Assembly (NCBI GenBank): GCA_040386975.1
Contig: JAZKEO010000023.1
Coordinates: 47,303 to 111,302, forward strand
DNA: 64,000 nucleotides
Direction of reading: 5' to 3'
From: M2408 sp040386975
GTDB taxonomy: Bacteria; Bacteroidota; Bacteroidia; Flavobacteriales_D; Crocinitomicaceae
Shown: piece by piece, positions 52,338 to 60,410 of the stretch
How the letters are laid out: every line of letters begins with the position of its first letter
How positions within the stretch are numbered: position 1 is the first letter of the stretch
Translations under genes and position numbers: made by a program
Notes under the pieces: generated by a model
What the model was told of the DNA's origin: nothing
The model's input: the letters and a program-made list of their open reading frames with translations, nothing else
Database searches by the model: none

Positions 52338-52959
52338 ATGAAACGATATGATGATTTATTCAAATCTAAGTTAGAAGGACTAGATTTCGAGACTCTAGAA
52401 AATAGCCCACATACAATTTTTGGATTATCTAAAGATTTGAAATTAATCTATTTTAACAATGCATGGTTAGAATTTTCAAAACAAAACAATGGAGAGCCTG
52501 AAATTTCAAGAAGATTTACAATTGGTACTTCCATTGAAAGTACTATGACTGGTCCAATAAAAGACTATTATCTTACAAATTACAAAAGAGTATTTCAAGA
52601 TCTAAAAGTATGGAAACATGAATATGAATGCTCTAGTTCAACGGAATATAGAGTTTTTTCTCAAGACGTTTATCCACTAAAGAACTCTGAAGGAATCATA
52701 ATTGTAAATAGTTTGAAAATTGGAAGACCATTCAATAATAAAGATCATAAAAAGAATACTTTAAAAAAAGCAGATTACATTGACCATAATGGGATAATTA
52801 CTCAATGTTGTAATTGCAGGAAAACTCNNNNNNNNNNGGGTAAATGATAAAAACGCTTGGGACTGGATTCCTTCTTTTGTATCAAAAATGCCTAGTAACA
52901 CAAGTCATTCTATCTGCTCAGTTTGTTACGACTACTATTGGAAATATGGGTCAAAGTAG
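52338..52959 (+). CDS. PAS-domain protein with Cys-pair C-terminus, interrupted by an assembly gap
   Basis: The frame from ATG 52338 runs into ten N at 52828. Residues 1-125 resemble a PAS fold: PHTIFGLSKDLKLIYFNNAW, then FSQDVYPLKNSEGIIIVNSL. The sequence then turns to QCCNCRKT just before the gap. After it an open frame in another phase codes WVNDKNAWDWIPSFVSKMPS and ICSVCYDYYWKYGSK with stop at 52957. The pattern CxxC...W...WIP.F...S..IC..CY is a known C-terminal module of small bacterial sensor proteins, so both halves are one gene and the gap must have a length that differs from ten modulo three. Likely a cytoplasmic sensor. Third cassette; a short DUF5686 relic follows. Confidence 0.7.
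52828..52837. other. assembly gap of ten N inside the PAS gene
   Basis: The frames on the two sides are out of phase by the placeholder length, so the true gap is of a different size. Confidence 0.95.
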
Positions 52960-52998
52960 GAATAAAATAGTGTCTTAGCCTTATAAAGAAGTAGTGTC

Positions 52999-53015
52999 AA
53001 AATTCCACTTCATAC
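52999..53015 (-). pseudogene. relic D of the DUF5686 gene 3' end (17 bases)
   Basis: AAAATTCCACTTCATAC is identical to the codons for SMKWNF at the end of the live gene (54014-54030). It follows the PAS gene by 39 bases; the match ends abruptly. Confidence 0.5.
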
Positions 53016-53109
53016 ACGAGTGTTCTTGCAGATTAAATTAACAGAGGGTTTAACGAGAGGCAATATGACTTTTGTTAAATCAAATTCATTTGAGTAAATT
53101 TTAAGAAAC

Positions 53110-53991
53110 ATGAAAAACTACGATATAAAAAATAATTATTACGACGGTTTAGCAGCTGTGAACATAGGTTTCGAAGATATAGAAACCGATCAGATATATG
53201 ATCCTCGTGAAGGATATTGTCGTCAAACTATCAACGAAGGAAAATGGGGTTACATCAATGAACTAGGTGAAGAAGTGATTCCAGTGATTTATGATGAAGC
53301 TGGAAATTTTTCTGGAGGGATTGCCTTAGTAAAGTTAAAAGATCAACGTTTTTTTATTAACAAAACAGGTAATAAACTTTATGATTTTATTTATGATAAT
53401 GTTTGGTATTTCAATGAAGGTTTAGCCTCTGTCAGAAAATCAAATAAATTCGGGTTTATAAACACTCAAAATCAAGAAGTTATACCCTTAATTTATGAAG
53501 ACGTTTATAATTTTGTTGATGGTCTTGCCCCTGTGAAATTAAATGATTTGTGGGGTTATATCAATACAAAAAATGAACTTGTCATTGCTCTTCAATTCAG
53601 CTCAGCAAGTACTTTTTATGAAGGACGTGCAAAAGTTAGACGTGATGGAAAATTCGCTTGTATTGATAAACAAGGCATTGAAATTCTCCCTTATAAGGCT
53701 GATGAACTAAATATTTTTCACATCGGATTAATTGAAACCATTCAAGACGAAAAATATATCTATTACGACTTTAATGGCAAACAAATTACTCCTCCATACT
53801 GCTACAGCAATCAGTTCTATACTGGGAACTATTGCATTGTCGGTAATGGTGATAGCGGTAAACGCTGGTTCCAGTTTCACAAAATGATTGGTACAAAATG
53901 GGGAATAATTGATAAAAATGGTGTAGAGGTCGTACCACTCAAATACGATAATTTTACAGATGTCGCAGAGCACTTGAAAACTTTACCATAA
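53110..53991 (+). CDS. WG-repeat protein
   Basis: A 293-residue protein with no signal peptide. It has about six WG-type repeats of 22 residues each pairing: GKWGYINELGEEVIPVIYDE, NKFGFINTQNQEVIPLIYED, DLWGYINTKNELVIALQFSS, TKWGIIDKNGVEVVPLKYDN, with YFNEGLASVRK- and FVDGLAPVKL-type strands between. WG repeats make a beta structure that often mediates protein binding. The function is unknown. This is the fourth gene of the array. Its stop lies 20 bases before the 3' end of the live DUF5686 gene, the same relation as in the other three cassettes. Confidence 0.85.
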   Translation: MKNYDIKNNYYDGLAAVNIGFEDIETDQIYDPREGYCRQTINEGKWGYINELGEEVIPVIYDEAGNFSGGIALVKLKDQRFFINKTGNKLYDFIYDNVWYFNEGLASVRKSNKFGFINTQNQEVIPLIYEDVYNFVDGLAPVKLNDLWGYINTKNELVIALQFSSASTFYEGRAKVRRDGKFACIDKQGIEILPYKADELNIFHIGLIETIQDEKYIYYDFNGKQITPPYCYSNQFYTGNYCIVGNGDSGKRWFQFHKMIGTKWGIIDKNGVEVVPLKYDNFTDVAEHLKTLP

Positions 53992-54011
53992 AAACTAATC
54001 GCATGGTTTTC

Positions 54012-56618
54012 TTAAAAATTCCACTTCATACTTCTATCATCCAAAACTGCGAAAGAAACTTTAAAGGTTGAGGTTGGTTTGATTTGATTTCCTTCAGAGG
54101 CAACGCCATAAATTCCGATTCTAAGTCTTCTTTTGGAGAATTTGAAGTTACGTTCAATTCCTGCTAAAAGTTCGGTATGGAAATAGTCAAATTCTTTTAC
54201 ATACAAAGCTCCCCCACCGAAAACCAAACCTAAGTTTAATTTTTTCATGTAAGGAATTTTGTTTATGATTCCACCGTTGTCGTGGTGAATGAAATGTGCT
54301 TCGTAAAAAATATCCTCTGATGGAAGTGATTTTGCCAATTGCTGAAAGGAATACAAAGGATTTGAGAACCAAATTGGATCACTGCGTCGGTTGTAGATAA
54401 AATCCACTTCATACAAATGTTTTGAACTCAAAAATTTACCCGTTTTGATGTGGTAATTAGTTGTACCAAAGGTTTTAATCTGAAAACTTTGATACATACC
54501 AAAAAGTAAATAATCGAAATTAATGTCGCTACCAAAGACGTTTTCAAAGCCTTTTTTGTAATTCACGTAAAGTGTTGGCCATTTTGAACCTAAAATCACT
54601 TTGCGATACGGTTCACGCATGTATTTTTGCTGTGGCGTGTAACTCAAAGTAAAATCTCCTTTAAGACCTTGGTAAGTCTCAAAATCAGAAAAGTATGAAC
54701 CAGTTTTTAATTCTGTTGAATCCAAGAAACCAAAATATTCACTTCCATCCAAACTTTTTCTTTCAGAGAAATTAAAATCACAATTGAAAAACAAGCCATT
54801 TACTAACTCAAAATCGTGTCCAATATTAAACGAAGTTGTTTTATAGAAATTATTGGCATTTAAAATCTGTGAAATAGCATCGTAATTTCGAATTGCGTCA
54901 ATATCGTTCCGAAAAGACAAACTTAAAGTGCTATATTTAAATGGATTATACCGATAGCGAAACCAATGTTGCGTGAAAAGCGAATTATCTTTTAAACCCA
55001 AAGAAATCTCACTATACAAATCAATAAACTTTTGGTTATCCCATTTTTTGTAGTATGAAAATCCAGGTGCAACTCTTGGCCCAGTAATATTTATAGGTCT
55101 TGCCGTTGCAGCAATTGAATTGATTGTCCATTGAACTTGTTTCACACGATTTCTATGATCAACACCAAACCACAACACTTTCCAAGGAGTCACCTTGTTA
55201 AAAATTCCATCTATAGAATCCAAGTATTCTTTTCGGTTTAAGCGCTCTTTGATACTATCTTTTACGATGATGAATCTTTTTTCTTCTTCGCTTAATTCGA
55301 GTACGCGGTTTTCTTTCCAAAAGGTAGAATCTCTTTCGTAAGCTTCCTTTTCTGTTACTGCTAATTCGTTAGAGAAATATTTAGGAGGAAATTTTACTTT
55401 AAAATCATAATCAGAAAAAATAGCTTCCGTTTTGAAATTTGATTTATTGCCTCCATAAGTCAAACCGTAAATCAAATTCTGGCGTTTTAAAACACAAAGT
55501 GAATCTCCAACATTTTCAAATTCTTGTTGAATGGTAAAATTGTCGTATTTCAACAAATTTCCTTTTTCCATGGTTAATTCCAACTTCTGAATAAGCCATA
55601 AAGAATCAATCACATAAATATATCCACTTAAAGTTGATGTTGAAGTTATTCTTGGTATTATTTTGATTTTATGAATCTTATATCCACCTTCTTCGTATTG
55701 GGCTTCCAAACGGTATTTGTAGGATAAAATCCCTGGAGTTGAAATCGGCGAACTCACAGGAGACTGATGTAAATCATCTAAATGTAATAGATTTTCAAAA
55801 AAATTGAAATTTGATTTTACAGTTGTAGTGTAATATAAATCTCTATCAGAGCCTCGCTTGGTGTATGCATTTCTAATTTCTTTGACTTTGTTTTGTGGCG
55901 AAAAACTTCTGTCTAACTGAATCTCAACCAAATTTAATTTATTGGATTCCTCAATTATTTTCTTTTGAGATTGTGCGAATGGATCTTCAATTTCTTTATT
56001 GGAATTTGTTGTTCCTTCAGTACCCGAAGCTGAGCCAGTTGAAGTTTCAGTTGTTTTTTTCTTCTTCTTTTTCTCTTTTTCTAAGTTTTTTTGCTTCTGT
56101 TTTTCCTCGTTTTTAGCGTTTTTGCCTTTGTAATCGTATTCAATTTTCTCGGCAGCTTTGATATACACTTTTACATTGTGTGGATAAGACCAAGGATTTA
56201 ATTTGTCTCTTTTTTCAACAACTTTGAGCATAATCTCCCTCCCAGGATTTGACTTTTTGGCACTCACTTCAACATCTTGCATATCTTGAATAGACATCGG
56301 AAAAAGTTGTATGTCTTTTACCTCGGTTGAGTTTTTAATAATAGCATAAGATTCTCGGTCTTCGTAACCAAGAGCTGTATAAACCAAAAAATATTCGCCA
56401 GGCATCAAACGCATTTCGTAAACACCATTTGAATTTGCCTGATTTTTTTGATCAGCACTATTTTTTATGTAAACTTTAGCGTAAGGTATTGGAATATTGT
56501 TCTCATCCCTAACCGTTCCTGTTAATAATTGCTGAGAAAAAAGTGATGAACACAGAAAAAACATCCCAAAAAGAAGGCGGAGTTTGATATTTTTTTGTGA
56601 ACGTAAATCCATAAGCAT
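54012..56618 (-). CDS. DUF5686 outer-membrane protein with CarboxypepD-like domain
   Basis: An 868-residue protein. The signal peptide ends near SLFSQQ. Residues 30-115 are a carboxypeptidase-D regulatory-like fold (LTGTVRDENNIPIPYAKVYI, NGVYEMRLMPGEYFLVYT). Next is a Lys/Glu-rich and Ser/Gly/Thr-rich low-complexity stretch (about residues 165-205), then the DUF5686 region with a TonB-receptor-like beta-barrel to the end (VSFAVLDDRSMKWNF). The C-terminal Phe fits the outer membrane. Two ATG codons (56618 and 56612) are equal candidates. Pieces of its 3' end are repeated three times in the next 3 kb, each right after an unrelated gene. Confidence 0.85.
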   Translation of the reverse strand: MLMDLRSQKNIKLRLLFGMFFLCSSLFSQQLLTGTVRDENNIPIPYAKVYIKNSADQKNQANSNGVYEMRLMPGEYFLVYTALGYEDRESYAIIKNSTEVKDIQLFPMSIQDMQDVEVSAKKSNPGREIMLKVVEKRDKLNPWSYPHNVKVYIKAAEKIEYDYKGKNAKNEEKQKQKNLEKEKKKKKKTTETSTGSASGTEGTTNSNKEIEDPFAQSQKKIIEESNKLNLVEIQLDRSFSPQNKVKEIRNAYTKRGSDRDLYYTTTVKSNFNFFENLLHLDDLHQSPVSSPISTPGILSYKYRLEAQYEEGGYKIHKIKIIPRITSTSTLSGYIYVIDSLWLIQKLELTMEKGNLLKYDNFTIQQEFENVGDSLCVLKRQNLIYGLTYGGNKSNFKTEAIFSDYDFKVKFPPKYFSNELAVTEKEAYERDSTFWKENRVLELSEEEKRFIIVKDSIKERLNRKEYLDSIDGIFNKVTPWKVLWFGVDHRNRVKQVQWTINSIAATARPINITGPRVAPGFSYYKKWDNQKFIDLYSEISLGLKDNSLFTQHWFRYRYNPFKYSTLSLSFRNDIDAIRNYDAISQILNANNFYKTTSFNIGHDFELVNGLFFNCDFNFSERKSLDGSEYFGFLDSTELKTGSYFSDFETYQGLKGDFTLSYTPQQKYMREPYRKVILGSKWPTLYVNYKKGFENVFGSDINFDYLLFGMYQSFQIKTFGTTNYHIKTGKFLSSKHLYEVDFIYNRRSDPIWFSNPLYSFQQLAKSLPSEDIFYEAHFIHHDNGGIINKIPYMKKLNLGLVFGGGALYVKEFDYFHTELLAGIERNFKFSKRRLRIGIYGVASEGNQIKPTSTFKVSFAVLDDRSMKWNF

Positions 56619-56700
56619 AATTCGATAACAAAAATAACAAAGAAAGTTACATGAATTTCACAAAAAATGATAAAAGTGATTTTGTTTTATTCTTTTCTTT

Positions 56701-56751
56701 TTCCGCAAAAGAAGAAAAAGCTCAGCTTTTGATTATCAAACGTTAGTGCAG
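56701..56751 (+). repeat. hairpin-tail repeat, copy 3
   Basis: CCGCAAAAGAAGA, the stem AAAAGCT/AGCTTTT (56716-56722, 56724-56730) and the tail CAAACGTTAGTGCAG (56737-56751), identical to the tail of copy 1. Confidence 0.6.
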
Positions 56752-56796
56752 GTAAAAGAAAACTCGTCGCTATTTATTCTTTCTGTCATTCCAATC

Positions 56797-56852
56797 CTGA
56801 AAAACGACCACTTCAGTGAGCTTTCAGCTTCTTCGTGGTGCCCGTTTTTCAG
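56797..56852. repeat. long imperfect hairpin
   Basis: Arms CTGAAAAACG and CGTTTTTCAG (56797-56806, 56843-56852) pair perfectly; a second stem CCAC/GTGG (56808-56811, 56835-56838) and an inner AGCT/AGCT stem follow. There is no T run. Confidence 0.6.
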
Positions 56853-56988
56853 TTCTCTTCATTCGTTTCAGAATAAAAGGCGACATTTAAATTCTAGTGA
56901 GAATTTACATTTCAATTTTCATTATTTATTTCTAGTTAGTTTTATTCAAATTTAACAATACAATCTTTTTTTAAATAAATGATTTTTG

Positions 56989-56996
56989 TAACTTTG
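56989..56996 (+). promoter_or_regulatory. -7 element TAACTTTG
   Basis: Exact TAnnTTTG, 21 bases before the ATG at 57018; the -33 position is TTT. Confidence 0.5.
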
Positions 56997-57017
56997 AACA
57001 AATTCTGATTTTAACAA

Positions 57018-57488
57018 ATGACTAGTTTTATCTTCGCTTTTCACCTATTATTTAGTTCATTTTCAAATGATAATGGTATTTTTTCGCTTAATTCTGAAGT
57101 TAAAATCCCTCAAGAATCACAGGAGATTGAAACAAATTATGATAATTTATACATCTTTCAATCGCAAGAAAGAGATGTCATGCAAAAATTGTATGTAAAA
57201 TACATCGATTCAACAAAAATTGATTTTAAAATTGACTTGGTTCGCATGAACTGTCAAACTGAATTTTCAGGAGTTGCCTTAACTGATTTAAATGTTGACT
57301 CTGAAATTGACGAAGATGAAGACGGAAACGCTTACATGGCAACAGAATTTAAACTTGAAACAGATGATTTTTTCTTTGCCATTCGAATCAGTGAAGATAA
57401 AGAAAAAGTCAAAATTTTGTACGTAAAAACAAAGGAGGAAGTTGACAAATGTCCTTTCATTCTTGACAAATTAATTTATTCTGAATAA
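57018..57488 (+). CDS. exported protein of unknown function
   Basis: A 156-residue protein with a short hydrophobic N-terminus (FIFAFHLLFSSFS) that probably exports it. The mature part is acidic, with the Asp/Glu run VDSEIDEDEDGNAYMATEFK and two Cys (MNCQTEF and DKCPFIL) that could form a disulfide. No family recognised. It has its own promoter element. The next gene starts one base after its stop, and recF follows that, so it heads a small operon. Confidence 0.6.
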   Translation: MTSFIFAFHLLFSSFSNDNGIFSLNSEVKIPQESQEIETNYDNLYIFQSQERDVMQKLYVKYIDSTKIDFKIDLVRMNCQTEFSGVALTDLNVDSEIDEDEDGNAYMATEFKLETDDFFFAIRISEDKEKVKILYVKTKEEVDKCPFILDKLIYSE

Positions 57489-57489
57489 A

Positions 57490-57822
57490 ATGAAAATACT
57501 AAATAGAGGTTTTTTAATCATAAAACCAAAACAAGCGTACTGGAATTGGGCAAATCAATTTGATGAAGACATGTCTTTCACAGAAGAAGATGAGTGCGAA
57601 GGAACGGTTTATTTAATTGAAGAAGATTTTTTTGAATTCGAGCCAATTATCGAGAAAAATTTCAAAAAAATTCTAAAAAACGAATTCACTTCCGTAGCGG
57701 ATGAAAATTTTTGGCCTGAAAATTTGACCATTGAATTATTCCACGAATGGTTTGATTATGATTTTGGTTCGAGTGTTTTTGATACTTTAAAAACGGATTT
57801 AGAAACTGAAAAAGTAGATTGA
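57490..57822 (+). CDS. small conserved acidic protein
   Basis: A 110-residue cytoplasmic acidic protein. The pattern RGFLIIKPKQAYWNWANQFD, then TVYLIEEDFFEFEPIIEKNF, DENFWPENLTIELFHEWFDY and SSVFDT resembles a widespread bacterial family of unknown function that I cannot name with certainty. The WPENLT..LFHEWFD segment is the most conserved-looking part. The start is one base after the stop of the gene before, so translation is probably coupled. Confidence 0.75.
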   Translation: MKILNRGFLIIKPKQAYWNWANQFDEDMSFTEEDECEGTVYLIEEDFFEFEPIIEKNFKKILKNEFTSVADENFWPENLTIELFHEWFDYDFGSSVFDTLKTDLETEKVD

Positions 57823-57957
57823 CTGGCTTCTAAAAATAGCTTTTTCGTCGTTGAACTTTAATTTTAAAATGCTCATTTACAAGAGTAAACTCACATTTTA
57901 AAATCTTGTTCGCCTAAAAAAAACTAATTTTTCGAAACCCTCTTAATAAAATTATTA

Positions 57958-59067
57958 ATGTATATTAAAAAACTTTCTTTAGTTAATTTCAAAAATTACC
58001 AAGAAGCTGAATTTGAATTCGATGAGGCGGTAAATTGTTTTGTCGGAAAAAATGGCTCTGGAAAAACAAATGTGCTTGACGCAGTTCATTATTTGAGTAT
58101 GTGTAAGTCTTATTTGAATCCAGTTGACAAACAAAACATCCGCTTTGGAGAACATTTTTTTGTGATTCAAGGACTTTGGGAAGATGAAAATCAAGAATCC
58201 GAAATTTACTGTGGAGTAAAGGCTGGACATAAAAAAATCATAAAAAAGAATAAAGTCGAATACGAACGTTTGGCTGAGCACATTGGACTTTTTCCAACCG
58301 TTATGATTTCTCCTTACGACAGAGATTTAATCGCTGAAGGAAGTGAAGTTCGCAGAAAATTTATGGACGGAATTATTTCTCAATTTGATCGCTCCTATTT
58401 GGAATTACTTATTCGTTACAATAAAATCATCGTTCAACGCAATGCTTTACTGAAACATTTTTACGAAAACGGACTTTTTGAAAGAGAAAATTTAGATATT
58501 TGGGACGAACAATTAATTCCAGTTGGAGAGGAGATTCACGCCAAAAGAATGCAATTTATTGCAGATTTTCTTCCTGTTTTTAATAAATATTACAATTTTA
58601 TTGGAGAAGAGATTGAAGAAGTTGAAATTTCATACAAATCACAATTAAACGAACAAAGTTTTAAAGATTTATTGGATTTAAGTCGTAGAAAAGATGCTCA
58701 AAGTTTGTTTACTACGTGTGGAATTCACAAAGATGATTTGATTTTCACTATTAAAAATAATCCAATTAAAAAATTTGGTTCTCAAGGTCAGCAAAAATCA
58801 TTTATTATTGCTTTGCGACTTGCTCAATTTGATTGGTTGACAAAAAATCTGAACAAAAAACCTGTTTTAATGTTAGACGATATTTTTGACAAATTAGATA
58901 GTTTTCGTGTTCAAAAATTGATCTCACTTGTTTCACAAAATGTTTTTGGTCAGGTTTTGATTACAGATACTGATATCGAAAGAATTACAAATCTTTTTAA
59001 TGAAATTGACGTGAAATTTAACCTATTCTCAATAGATAATCTAATTCAAAAAGAAGTAAGTTTATGA
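57958..59067 (+). CDS. recF: DNA replication/repair protein RecF
   Basis: SMC-like ATPase of 369 residues that helps RecA filaments form at gaps. Walker A is CFVGKNGSGKTNVLDAVHYL, the ABC-type signature is FGSQGQQKSFIIALRLAQ, and Walker B is PVLMLDDIFDKLDSFR. The start LVNFKNYQEAEFEFDEAVNC is typical. Length is normal. The ATG of the next gene (DUF721) overlaps its stop by 4 bases, so the two are coupled. The recF-DUF721 pair is a frequent arrangement. Confidence 0.97.
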   Translation: MYIKKLSLVNFKNYQEAEFEFDEAVNCFVGKNGSGKTNVLDAVHYLSMCKSYLNPVDKQNIRFGEHFFVIQGLWEDENQESEIYCGVKAGHKKIIKKNKVEYERLAEHIGLFPTVMISPYDRDLIAEGSEVRRKFMDGIISQFDRSYLELLIRYNKIIVQRNALLKHFYENGLFERENLDIWDEQLIPVGEEIHAKRMQFIADFLPVFNKYYNFIGEEIEEVEISYKSQLNEQSFKDLLDLSRRKDAQSLFTTCGIHKDDLIFTIKNNPIKKFGSQGQQKSFIIALRLAQFDWLTKNLNKKPVLMLDDIFDKLDSFRVQKLISLVSQNVFGQVLITDTDIERITNLFNEIDVKFNLFSIDNLIQKEVSL

Positions 59068-59366
59068 ATGAGAACAAACGTACAGAAAACAGCACTACTC
59101 TTGGAGATGCCATTGATAAAATCATGAAAGCTTATCGTTTAGATGGTAAAATCAAAGAAATTGACGTGCTTTCAAAGTGGGAAGAAATGATGGGAAGAGC
59201 GGTTTTTATGCGGACAAAAAATATTTCAATTAAAAATGGAATTTTGCATCTTCAATTGGATTCATCGGTGATGCGCGATGAACTTCTAAACGGAAAATCA
59301 GTTATTATTCAACGTGTCAATCAAACTGCTGGTTATGAGATGATTCGCGATATTTGGTTTTCGTAA
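59064..59366 (+). CDS. DUF721 (DciA-like) protein
   Basis: A 100-residue cytoplasmic protein. LGDAIDKIMKAYRLDGKIKE, then VLSKWEEMMGRAVFMRTKNI and LHLQLDSSVMRDELLNGKSV are the DUF721 layout: helix, Trp-Glu motif, then KH-like strands. Some DUF721 proteins (DciA) load the replicative helicase; the partner recF supports a role in DNA metabolism. Overlaps recF by ATGA. A hairpin terminator lies about 90 bases downstream. Confidence 0.88.
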   Translation: MNENKRTENSTTLGDAIDKIMKAYRLDGKIKEIDVLSKWEEMMGRAVFMRTKNISIKNGILHLQLDSSVMRDELLNGKSVIIQRVNQTAGYEMIRDIWFS

Positions 59367-59457
59367 AGTTTTTCTTTTTACTTTTTTTCAACCATAAAAA
59401 AAGTAACAAAAAAATCTCCGCTTGGAATATCTCGCTAAAAACACTTCATTTTGACTT

Positions 59458-59501
59458 AAAAGAAAACAAACTCGCTTCACTCAAACACTGTTTTCTTTTT
59501 T
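59458..59501 (+). terminator. hairpin terminator downstream of recF-DUF721
   Basis: Stem AAAAGAAAACA/TGTTTTCTTTT (59458-59468, 59489-59499) with a 20-base loop (CTCGCTTCACTCAAAC region) and a T run. The symmetrical A and T runs could make it work in both directions between the convergent genes. Confidence 0.6.
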
Positions 59502-59612
59502 AGCGCCAAAATTCGTATTTTCTTAACGCTCTTTATTCCTATGCGGTTTTCTAAGTACTAATTAAGTTTTTAACTTCTAAACGATATTTGGTTTTCCTGA
59601 AATTACTTTGAA

Positions 59613-60395
59613 TTAATCAACTGTGATTATTTTCTGAATACTTCTTTTTTCTCCGTTGAAATAATCCACCAAATAAGTTCCTTTAATCAAATTTGAAGTA
59701 CTAAATTGAATGTTTTTTTGTCCAGATTTTAGTTGACCTTTAAAAACTTCTTGAATTACTTTTCCGTTTATATCTTTCAATTCAACAAGCAATGTTTTTT
59801 CCAAATCTAAATCTGAAATCACTAATTCAAATTGATTATTACTTGGGTTCGGATAAATTTTAAGATTTTTATCTTCGTTTTCCTTCAAAGAATTTGTCGA
59901 ACTCGCTAAAGCTGTATTTATTGCCGACTCAATGCCTAAAGCAGTGATATCAGCATTGTTTTCATTGTAATAAACAGTGTGAGTTGTCCCTCCTAAAACA
60001 ATGACTTTAGGCATTCCAGAAATTCCATAATCACCCATGTCTATTAATGAATCTGAGAAAGGAACAGCGTTTGTCAATTGATTATTATTCTTCCAATTTC
60101 CAATTTGTAAACATGTTGCATTACCATAATCGTCAGCTAAATAAAAATGTACTTTACCTGGATGCGTTATAGAATAATTTTCAACTGTTTGTGAAGCTGC
60201 GGTAGCTCCACTGATGCACCCCCCGCAAGGCATTACCCAAGCGATAACAATTATTTTTCCTTCATCTAATTCTGCAAATAAATCGTGATTTACTCCATGA
60301 CAATCATCTACGTTGAAATTGGTAGCAGTTGTTTGAGAAAAATTATATGAACTTATTGAAATAATTAATGCTAATTGTAAAATTTTTGCTCTCAT
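59613..60395 (-). CDS. secreted thioredoxin-fold protein with T9SS tail (copper locus)
   Basis: A 260-residue protein with a signal peptide (end near YNFSQT). Residues 25-165 form a redoxin-like fold: IIVIAWVMPCGGCISG gives the CxxC (Cys-Gly-Gly-Cys), then VHFYLADDYGNATCLQIGNW and GMPKVIVLGG with the cis-Pro segment. The last 80 residues are a type A T9SS sorting domain (LKIYPNPSNNQFELVISDL, then LIKGTYLVDYFNGEK). It is the last gene of a - strand operon with the multicopper oxidase gene (15-base gap). A second such protein lies at 62143. Both may reduce disulfides or bind copper at the cell surface. Confidence 0.85.
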   Translation of the reverse strand: MRAKILQLALIISISSYNFSQTTATNFNVDDCHGVNHDLFAELDEGKIIVIAWVMPCGGCISGATAASQTVENYSITHPGKVHFYLADDYGNATCLQIGNWKNNNQLTNAVPFSDSLIDMGDYGISGMPKVIVLGGTTHTVYYNENNADITALGIESAINTALASSTNSLKENEDKNLKIYPNPSNNQFELVISDLDLEKTLLVELKDINGKVIQEVFKGQLKSGQKNIQFSTSNLIKGTYLVDYFNGEKRSIQKIITVD

Positions 60396-60410
60396 CTTTA
60401 GTGTTTATTT

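Larger units (their letters stand above)
56619..57017. other. 399-base intergenic stretch with repeats and hairpins
   Basis: No gene seen. It holds the third hairpin-tail repeat (56701-56751), a long imperfect hairpin (56797-56852), an 8-bp dyad TAAATTCT/AGAATTTA (56888-56907) and a -7 promoter element (56989-56996). Confidence 0.65.

Noticed and set aside
49612..54000. CRISPR array
   Set aside because: The repeats between the cassette genes are few, diverged, of different length and part of a coding end; spacers would be whole genes.
56179..56187. DnaA box TGTGGATAA
   Set aside because: A single box within the DUF5686 coding sequence; no cluster, no AT-rich unwinding region, so not an origin. 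recF nearby does not change that.
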